Source: Salvator merianae | Lineage: Eukaryota > Chordata > Lepidosauria > Squamata > Teiidae | Assembly: GCA_003586115.2 (NCBI GenBank) | Contig: QVOM02000057.1 | Location: forward strand, 4,331,147 to 4,395,146 | Length of the DNA: 64,000 nucleotides | Reading direction: 5' to 3' | Program-made: the position numbers and the translations under genes | Part shown: positions 56,736-64,000 of the stretch, in pieces | Layout: every line of letters begins with the position of its first letter | Numbering within the stretch: position 1 is the stretch's first letter | Notes under the pieces: generated by a model | Database searches by the model: none | Seen by the model: only the letters and a program-made list of their open reading frames with translations | Told to the model about the DNA's origin: nothing

Positions 56736-58119
56736 AGCCACAATGACAGCAACAAGTTTTTAAAAAGCAGGAAGGGCCAACCTGCCACCAGCCGATCCAA
56801 AAATACCCCTGAAATGTACATTTAAATCCAGAATAAGGAAGATCTGAATCAGACTGTGTGTTAACACAAACAGCTATTAATTCAGCGGCAGAAGGCAGGC
56901 CGCTCTTGCCACAGAGTCTCCAGAACCTAGGAAGACTCTTGGCCTGAAACCCAACAGCATCTGGCCAGCTGTTGCTGAAATTCCTTTTCCCAGCCTCTTT
57001 TGCCTTTAGCATCTGGACAGTCTCACTGGAGTCACCTCAAAGCATTTGCTCCACAGTCTGTTTCTTGTGCCTGCCTTTGCGCATTAGGATGTCCCCATGC
57101 GTGATATATTTTTAAAATATAGGTAACGCGGAAGAATGGATTTGATACCAGCAGCGACGGCCAGCTTTCCTCTTTAAAAATGTCTGCTCCAAAACAAAGG
57201 ACAGAAGGCACAAACGGAATAGGGAAAGAAGGCATTCTGCAGATATACCAAACCTTGGGACGCTCCAGATGTGGTTTAGCATCTGCTCCAACCATCCCTG
57301 ACCATCAGACATGTCACTAGGGTTAATGACAGCTTCAGTTAGTTCACAGAATCAGAGAGTAGATGAGCAAGAAGGGACCTTGTGAACGCTGGTATCCTGC
57401 TGCCGGTCTGTTGTATAACCTCACAGTGCAGACAGTGTTCATACTGCAAGGTCTGTTCCAGTGTAGAACAGGGTAATTATCCCGTTCTATGCTGGAAAGT
57501 GCGAACAGGACCCAATCCTGTATATCTCTCTGAATACATTTAGGGAAACCTCTTTTGTAGCTTTGCTGAAGAAGCTTCGTTGATGCTTCCACCAAGTTGG
57601 CCAACCCTTGGCTTGGAGGACAGGCTGAAATTTCCTTCTTGATCATTAAACTGGTTTCTCTCTCTCTCTTTCCCTTGAGGCATAAAGAACGAGAAAAGAA
57701 AGAAAAACAAAACTGGCAAACCCCGTTATCACCAATCCCACAACTATGTAGACGGGTCCTATGATTCAAGTCTATAAATAGGTCGTCCGGTTATAAGGGC
57801 AGAAGTTACCTCCATCAAGTGTTACCAAGATTTATTTCTTCCTTCCTGTTCAGAAAGGTTGCACAACCAAACCAATGTGATAGACATGGACAGTCATTCC
57901 CTCTAGAACACGGTTTTCTGCGGCACAGGTTTGCTTTTCTGGAGTTCAAGCAACATGGTTGCTGCCATATTACTAGGCTTTGGTATGGAACGGTTTCGTT
58001 TCTTAAATGGATGGTAAAATGCAACTTTTTAAATACGAGCCTGGAAATCGGCGACTTCCAAGATTTTGCTGTTCGGAAATGCTCCCCAGCTGGTGGATGA
58101 GCAATGGAAGTGGTTTGTT

Positions 58120-58450
58120 GTTGTTTGGGGTACCACCAAGTTGCGGCTGACTCCTGGTTGACCTCCATGGGCATCTCTATGCAGTTTTCTTGGCAGAGAT
58201 ACAGAAGTAGTTTGCCATTGCCTACTTCCAGGGAAAGGCTGGGGATTGAACCAGCGACCCTCTGCTTTCCAGATACTTTGCTTTACCACTGAACTATGAC
58301 CACTCCATGGGCCCCCTCTGTGCAGTTTTCTTGGCAGCAATACAGAAGTGGTTTGCCATTGCCTACTTCTGGGGAGAGGCTGGGGATCGAACTGGCAACC
58401 CTCTGCTTTAAATGCAGTTTGCTCTAACATTGAGCTACGGACACTTCCTG
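58120..58450 (-). repeat. tRNA-derived SINE, tandem dimer in reverse orientation
   Basis: Two minus-strand units starting at GGGGTACCACCAAG with TTGGCAGAGATACAGAAG bodies. Confidence 0.85.
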
Positions 58451-59113
58451 AAGTAATACACTAAAGCCTCAGTTCTGAAACCCCCCTAACACATGACCCC
58501 AAGAGTTGCCAAAGATGAGAGATATCACCTTTGAGCCAACTATTTACCCTTGGAGGTTCTTGTTTCTTTATAAGAGTGAGTCAGCCCAGAGGCATGCCAC
58601 AAAAGCCCTGTTGATTCATATCCAGGGCTCATGCATAATTTCCTGGCCACAACTGCTGGAAGTTCAGAAGCAAGGCATGAAGGCAAACCTAACTGGTTGG
58701 GCACAACTGGAAATAATAATAATAAAAGTAATCACCAGGCTTTGGGTAAGCGGGTGGTGGAAGGAAGATGGGCACATATTGTAGTGATTTGGATACAGCT
58801 GGTTTCTGTTTAGTCCTTAGAGAGAAGAGTTTGTTTGGCTCTTTCTTTGGGGAGGGGGCACTGTCAATCAGGAAGAACCAAATCATGAAATGAAATGAAC
58901 AAGCCACTAGCCTCTTGGCCTCTAGCTTTGGGCCTAAAATCTACATTCCAGGGGAACTGGCAGCCAAACCCATTACTGGAGGGAGGGAGGGCTTTCTTTG
59001 TGATGGCCCCCAGGCGTTCGAGACCCTTCAGAGATAGTCCAGTTCACTCCTGGCCTCTTAGCCTATCCCATCTCACAGGGCTGACGTGAGGATAAAGATG
59101 GAAAGAAACTTCG

Positions 59114-59249
59114 GCTGCATCCAGACGTCACTTATTTATTCCACTATATTTGGATATTCCAGAGTAAAGCATGAATATTCCGCAATAGCCATGCTTTGTT
59201 CCAGAATATCCAAATACAGCAGAATAAATAAGTGATGTCTGGATGCAGG
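59114..59249. repeat. Near-perfect palindrome, ~60 bp arms and 16 bp loop
   Basis: Left arm starts GGCTGCATCCAGACGTCAC; right arm ends GATGTCTGGATGCAG. The arms pair along about 60 bp with roughly eight mismatches around a 16-base spacer. It is consistent with a MITE or fold-back element without coding capacity. Confidence 0.85.
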
Positions 59250-61388
59250 CTAAGATGTGTCACCTTAAGCTCCTTGGAGAAAAGGTAGTGTGTGACACCA
59301 CAAATGGATGGGTAGAAAGATGGGTAAATAAATCTGAGGTGGGCTGTGATTTGTTTGCTGTTGCTGCTGTTAGCATAGAAGAATGAATCAGAAAGAGTTC
59401 ATTCATTCATTCATTCATTCATTCATTCCATCCTATAGCCAAAGGCCAGGGTAAATAGGCACATCTTCACCAATCTTCTAAATATATATAGTGAAGGTTC
59501 CAGACGCATCTCAGAGGAAAGGTTATTCCATAGTCCAGGGGCTACCACTGAGAGGGCCCTGTCCCGGGTCCTCACCCCTTTAACTACTGACGATGGTGTC
59601 ACAAGCAAGGGGACCTCCCCAGTAGATCTTAAGGCACTACATCCCACCCTATACCCTGCGATCTCAGGCAGGCTGCAGCATTTAAAATGCATAAAAGCAG
59701 GATTAAAGCAGATACAAACAGGACAGTTACCCAGCAGGGAAGGATCGGGGCCCCTTAACCAAAGGCCTGGGGGAAAGAGACACCCTCCTTGTCTTTCTGA
59801 AAGATCATTAATGGCCACAAGGTCTCAACCCAGGGCAGGTAGGGTGGTGCCGAAATCCAAGCTTCTCTTCAACCTCGGCACAGACAGCACCTTGCGTGTC
59901 TCAGGTCTGGAGTGTGGGAGGGGGCATTGCGTCGAGTGGGACCTCCGCGGTCCCAGGCCTTGGCCGCCTGGGCTTCTGGGTGCACTGATAAGGGAGGGTA
60001 CGGGACGTTCCTTCGTAGGCAGGCCTGTTTCAGTTTGCTTTTGTTCCTCCCTTCCCGCCTCGAGGCTGCGCTTTCCCCTTGGCTTTGCTGGCCAAGGAAC
60101 CGTTGTGTTGTCGCAATGCTGCGACTTTTGACCTTTCGCAAGGCCGGGAATTCGGGGCTGACTTGCAACGGAGGGGTGCAGGGGGGAATCCCATATATCC
60201 TCCAAAACAGCCGCAGAAAATCCCAGCCATTCCACCATCTGTCAGAGCAACCCATTTCTCCAAAACAATATCTGCATTTGTTTGCAACTTTTTTAAAAAA
60301 TCACCTTTTGTTTTTGTAAAGAGAAGATAAAAAAAAAAAAAAGTCAGCCGAATGTGTTCGTGAAATATACCTTTTTTTTGCTGAATATACACCTTTCTCG
60401 CAGTTTCTTTTTCCCTGCCCCTGTGCTGTTCTTGGGCCCCTATAAATTTTGGGGCCACGAATCTTTCTCTTATATCTTCCCTTGATGGCTTTTGGGGGCT
60501 CTTGGGGGTCACACAGGCGCTGTGCGAGAGCCCCATGGGGCAGTATTTCAAAGGGTGACTTGGAAAGTGTGAATTTTTCAGAGGGAGAGCGCACATCAGC
60601 AAAGGGTGTCAAGCTGTTTTCTTTCAGCCAACTCTGAAAATCCATCTTTGGGTGAGAAGAAAGTAGATCGGAAATGATCGTGCATTCGGCTGATGTGTTG
60701 TCTCTCTCTGAAAGTGGACTGAAACTGAATTAAAGCTTAGGTGCGAATGCAGCCGGAGAGGGACAAAATCTCGAGGACTTTGCTGCCCTCGACCGGAGCT
60801 CTTCCGGGTCTTTGCAGTGGCAGCATGGCCTAGTGGGTGGAGCTGCACAACGCGGGTGGCGTCCCTGTACCCCATCAGCTCAGAGTTTGTGTCTCCTCTC
60901 CTATTCTCCTTCACACAGGCCTCAGTTCAGAGTAGGCTGTTGTGCACGGTACGGCACGGGCTCCGTTGGCAAGTGGGCTGTCGTGGAATGGCAGCCTGCT
61001 TGTGTCTCAGCTGCCACTAGTATCTGCCTCCTCCCTCACTGGGAGCGGATGTTGCTCAGTGGTAACCCAAGCAGCCTGGAAAGCAGAGGGTTGCCGGTTC
61101 CAGCCCCAGCCCCTCCCCAGAAGTGGGTAATGGAAAACGACTTCTGTATCACTGCCAAGTAAACTGCAGAGAGGGGCCCGAGGAGTCTGGGCGCGGTTAT
61201 AGCTCTGGTTAGATTTGCCGAAAGGAACCAGCTTGTCATTTTCCTGACATATGCGCTCACTCTGAAAGTGAACTGAAGCTGGATTAAAACTTAGACTTAG
61301 ATACTCCAGCCAGTATGCTACCCTGTAGTACAGCCTGGGGGTTCTTGCTGTGCCACCCAGTCCCACCTCTTATGGAAAAACTCCTCAC

Positions 61389-61531
61389 CTGTAACTTCAG
61401 TCAGTGTAAGATTTTGGAGCTTGTCCGCAGGTGCGCTCTTCAAAAGTTCAGGCACTCTTTTCACCAACGTCTCGCCAGTGTCATTGTTTCCTTCGAAATG
61501 GAGTGTTGAGTTGACTGCAACGGACCCAGGG
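61389..61531 (-). CDS. MUC1-like cassette, SEA C-terminal exon
   Basis: 143 bp, acceptor ACACACAG, donor GTGAGG. It encodes PGSVAVNSTLHFEG ... LQNLTLTEVT. Two N-x-T sequons (N-S-T, N-L-T) are absent from the neighbouring copy. Confidence 0.8.
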
Positions 61532-64000
61532 CTGTGTGTTATGGAAGAAAAGAGGAAGGAAGGAACAGAAGGGAAGGAAGGAAAACCATTAGGGACCCCC
61601 AGAACATGTCCATTTACGCACCTATTTCTCTAGATTCGGGACAAAGGTTGTGCTTTGCATGCAGAAGGTCCCACGGCCAACCCCGAGCCTGAAGCAGCCC
61701 ACAGCTGTGTGCAAACTGGGGCTCACCCACTATTTACCGCACTGTATGTCGCACCTTGGTGGTTTACCAAAGAAATCCTGCAACACAACTGTTTGGACAA
61801 GGCACCTTAGCGGCACCGTGGCCGTGACCAAGCAGAGTCTAAAGAGGAGGACTTTTCCCAAGAGTAGAGAGAGAACTGCCAGCCCCATGGAAATATAAAC
61901 TGCTGCAAAACCCGGTCGGCTGCCTCCAGAAAAGGCAATCATGTTCACCTGCTTTGGAGTTAATTGGGCAACGATCATGTGTATTGCAAAGCATGGCACA
62001 GCTCCTATTTCTTAAATCCCCTTTTTAGTAGAAGGAGCTGTACTTTGCTACCCTGAACAAGGAGGAAAAGGGACCCTGTGGAAAATGGGAATGAGTTTGT
62101 ACTGCCTTTGCAATTGTGAATGTCCAGGAATCCTATACGTTCGCGCCGTAATCTCAACAACCACTGAATCTTTGCAACTCTGATATATTTATAATTCCAT
62201 ACCTGAATGCCACCAGAGTGTATCCACGGTATTCCTTATGATAAAGGCATGTTGGACAGGCATAAATTTTGTGATACTGCAAAAGCAAAGGCACATTGGA
62301 AGCATGTTAGATTTTTCTGGGACCCAAGGCACGGTTGAGGGAGAAGCCTAGAAAGAACTAATGCTTCCCCATAGTCTTGAATACAAGGCCTCATTTTCCC
62401 CCCTCCCCCCTCTGAAAGAACACCTCCCCCATTATAATCCTGGAAGAGCCCTTAATGCGGGTTCCACATCATACAGAACACCGTCTTACGATAGCTTGCA
62501 GTCGGGCCTTCTCAGTGGTGGCACCTTCCTTTTCATTTACACTTACAATCTTCAGGCACCTATTGAAAACCTTTCTTTTTGTGCAGGCCTTCCCAGTGTG
62601 GAAGTTTGTTCCTCCCACTCAGATTTGGATGTGTTTTCACTGCTGTTTTCACTCTGCCTTTTACCCTTGTTTTTAATGCTTTTGAAAACTGCTTTGAGAT
62701 TAATTTTTTTTAAAATGGAAAGCGTTAGAAAAATGTCTTAAATAAATAAATGCGGTTCAGTCTGCAATCAGAACCTTTCGAAATTTTGCTTCAGTTTCTT
62801 TTTATGGTGTTCTGGTCTGAGACTCCGCGTCGTTGCAAGAGGGCCCTTCTGGGGTCTCCCGGGGCTACTGGTCTCTACTTCTCTCCCAAAACCCCAAAGT
62901 GGAAGCACCCTGGTTGCCACAAAAAGGCGCCTCAAGCTCTTTGCACAAGGAATGGCACCCAGACCATGCCAGGGCCAACTCGGTGTGGCAAAAGGGCTGT
63001 GCCCAGGTACAAACGTCCCTTCTAAAGCGGCTCACCCAGTGGTAATAGAGTTGTTGAGCCACTTTAGCCTGCTGGGTCATTGTGGAGGTACCTGCCCAAG
63101 GTACCTTCCACTGTTTAAAAGGAGACATCCTCATAGTTTAGGGGTAGGCATCCCTGTAGCTCAGTGATAGAGCAAAGTGCTAAGAAAGCAGAGGGTTGCC
63201 AGTTCAATCCCAGCCTCTCCCTAGAAGTAAGAAATGGCAAACCACTTCTGTAACCCTGCCAAGAAAACTGTGTAGAGGTGCTGTGGAGTGTGGGAGTGGC
63301 TGTCGCTCAGAGGCAGAGTAAACTACCTGTAAAGCAGAGGGTTGCCAGTTTGATCCCCACCCTCTCCCTGGAAGTAGGCAAGGCAAACCACTTCTGTGTC
63401 CCTGTCAAGAAAACTGCAGCGAGGGGCCTATGCAGGGGCCCATCTAGTCAGCCAGGGGTCTCTGTGGTACCCAAGAACAACAATTCCTCATTATTCAGTT
63501 TTAATATCTCTTTCTCTATCGGTAGCTGGAGAAATGTATGTGCTTTAGAGATTTGTGATTTGCTTTTTTTCCTAGTTAGCATCTGAGGTTGGCATTTTCT
63601 CATCCTTCTTGGGGGGATAGGGGGATTTGACCCTGTCAGCCCAGAATACCTGGAACTGTTTTAGGGTCCTACATTGTGGCCCTCCTGGAGCACGCTACTG
63701 TCCGGTTTGGCACTTCTGAATCCTCCCCATTCGGCATTTTGGCAACCCTGGCAAAGCACTCACCATCTTGTTAATTGTCTCGTTGAGTTCCTGGTATCCC
63801 AGGGTGGGTGGATATAGCAAATCATCGGTAAAAATCCGATTTGTGATATGATAGCTGAGGTAAATAATTATCACAGAAGGGGTGGTGCTTTGAGTAGGAC
63901 TCCTCTCTGTGGTGGAGCTTGGAGGAGGAGATGTTTTGGAGCCATCGGATGGCGTTGAGGAGACAGTTGAGACTGCAGATTTCTCATGAGCAGTTGTAGA
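61389..64000 (-). CDS. Second MUC1-like mucin/SEA cassette, partial (runs off the right edge)
   Basis: Three exons homologous to MUC1 exons 2-4: the 3' part of the mucin exon (64000-63764, continuing beyond the window), the SEA middle exon (62276-62203) and the SEA C-terminal exon (61531-61389). All frames are open, both complete exons keep exactly the MUC1 lengths (74 and 143 bp), splice sites are intact and the GSVAV motif is kept. Differences include W to R and R to Q in the SEA start, E to K in the middle exon, and nine changes in the last exon. No transmembrane or tail exon follows before MUC1 exon 1. It could be a separate mucin gene, the 5' part of an enlarged MUC1 gene, a decaying duplicate or an assembly artefact. 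If intron 4 were retained, a stop would follow after about 24 residues, giving a secreted form. Confidence 0.75.
62203..62276 (-). CDS. MUC1-like cassette, SEA middle exon
   Basis: 74 bp, one base different from MUC1 exon 3 (Glu to Lys); acceptor CTTTTGCAG, donor GTATGG. Confidence 0.8.
63764..64000 (-). CDS. MUC1-like cassette, mucin/SEA N-terminal exon (partial)
   Basis: 237 bp visible, donor ATG/GTGAGT. It encodes [20 protein letters not shown] ... and the SEA start [14 protein letters not shown], about 98% identical to MUC1 exon 2 in this part. The 5' end lies outside the window. Confidence 0.8.

Larger units (their letters stand above)
56066..61388. other. Region between MUC1 exon 1 and the duplicated mucin/SEA cassette
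   Basis: It contains the MUC1 promoter, SINE arrays (56400-56735, 58120-58450 reverse, 61035-61205), a large palindrome (59114-59249), an ATTC run (59399-59428), a LINE-tail-like repeat (59420-59745) and fold-back element fragments. I looked on the minus strand for transmembrane or tail exons serving the duplicated cassette and saw none. Confidence 0.65.
61296..64000. repeat. Segmental duplication of 48901-51640
   Basis: Colinear copy in the same orientation, covering introns, SINE dimer and LINE tail as well as exons. Introns differ by a few percent. There is one deletion of roughly 40 bp relative to the MUC1 copy (near 61947 versus 49565-49610) and a small indel near 61680. The right end is beyond the window. 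Confidence 0.95.

Noticed and set aside
61296..64000. Pure assembly duplicate (haplotig) of MUC1
   Set aside because: Not excluded, but disfavoured: divergence is uneven, indels are present, the junction shows a specific microhomology inside a fold-back element, and MUC1 exon 1 with its promoter lies between the copies. Kept as an explicit caveat.

Overview
This window is vertebrate nuclear DNA, most likely from a squamate reptile (lizard or snake). It has split genes with GT-AG introns, a CpG-rich promoter, BovB-type and L1-type LINE remnants, several tRNA-derived SINE families, fold-back elements and very abundant microsatellites. The squamate call rests on the BovB remnant and the overall repeat style; it is an inference, and no species is claimed.

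Layout. Reading left to right, four genes match the conserved vertebrate block DPM3 - KRTCAP2 - TRIM46 - MUC1 (human 1q22), with the same order and orientation. DPM3 (minus, 757-1038) is one coding exon. About 12 kb of repeats follow. KRTCAP2 (minus, 12893-16250) has five coding exons giving 136 aa. TRIM46 (plus, 17572-33601) has ten coding exons giving 751 aa, and starts head-to-head with KRTCAP2 in a CpG-rich region carrying several NRF1-like sites. MUC1 (minus, 44901-56065) has seven coding exons giving 522 aa: signal peptide, a short mucin repeat exon with 48-residue units, a SEA domain split over three exons, a transmembrane exon and two cytoplasmic-tail exons. All exon joins in these genes were checked by phase and give uninterrupted frames.

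The most unusual part is the right end. From about 61.3 kb to the window edge lies a second copy of the MUC1 mucin/SEA segment (about 48.9-51.6 kb). It has intact reading frames and splice sites but no recognisable transmembrane or tail exons beneath it. The duplicated cassette (mucin exon, SEA middle exon, SEA C-terminal exon) begins and ends in phase 1. It could therefore be spliced onto the neighbouring MUC1 copy to make a double mucin/SEA protein, or be a separate, possibly secreted, mucin. The SEA C-terminal exon is much more diverged between the copies (16 differences in 143 bp, mostly amino-acid changing) than the surrounding introns and exons.

Functionally, DPM3 (dolichol-phosphate-mannose synthase subunit) and KRTCAP2 (oligosaccharyltransferase accessory subunit) both serve ER glycosylation, MUC1 is a heavily glycosylated surface mucin, and TRIM46 is a neuronal microtubule-organising TRIM protein. 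The rest of the window is introns and intergenic DNA filled with repeats. Two assembly gaps (5888-6341 and 17652-17990) interrupt it.
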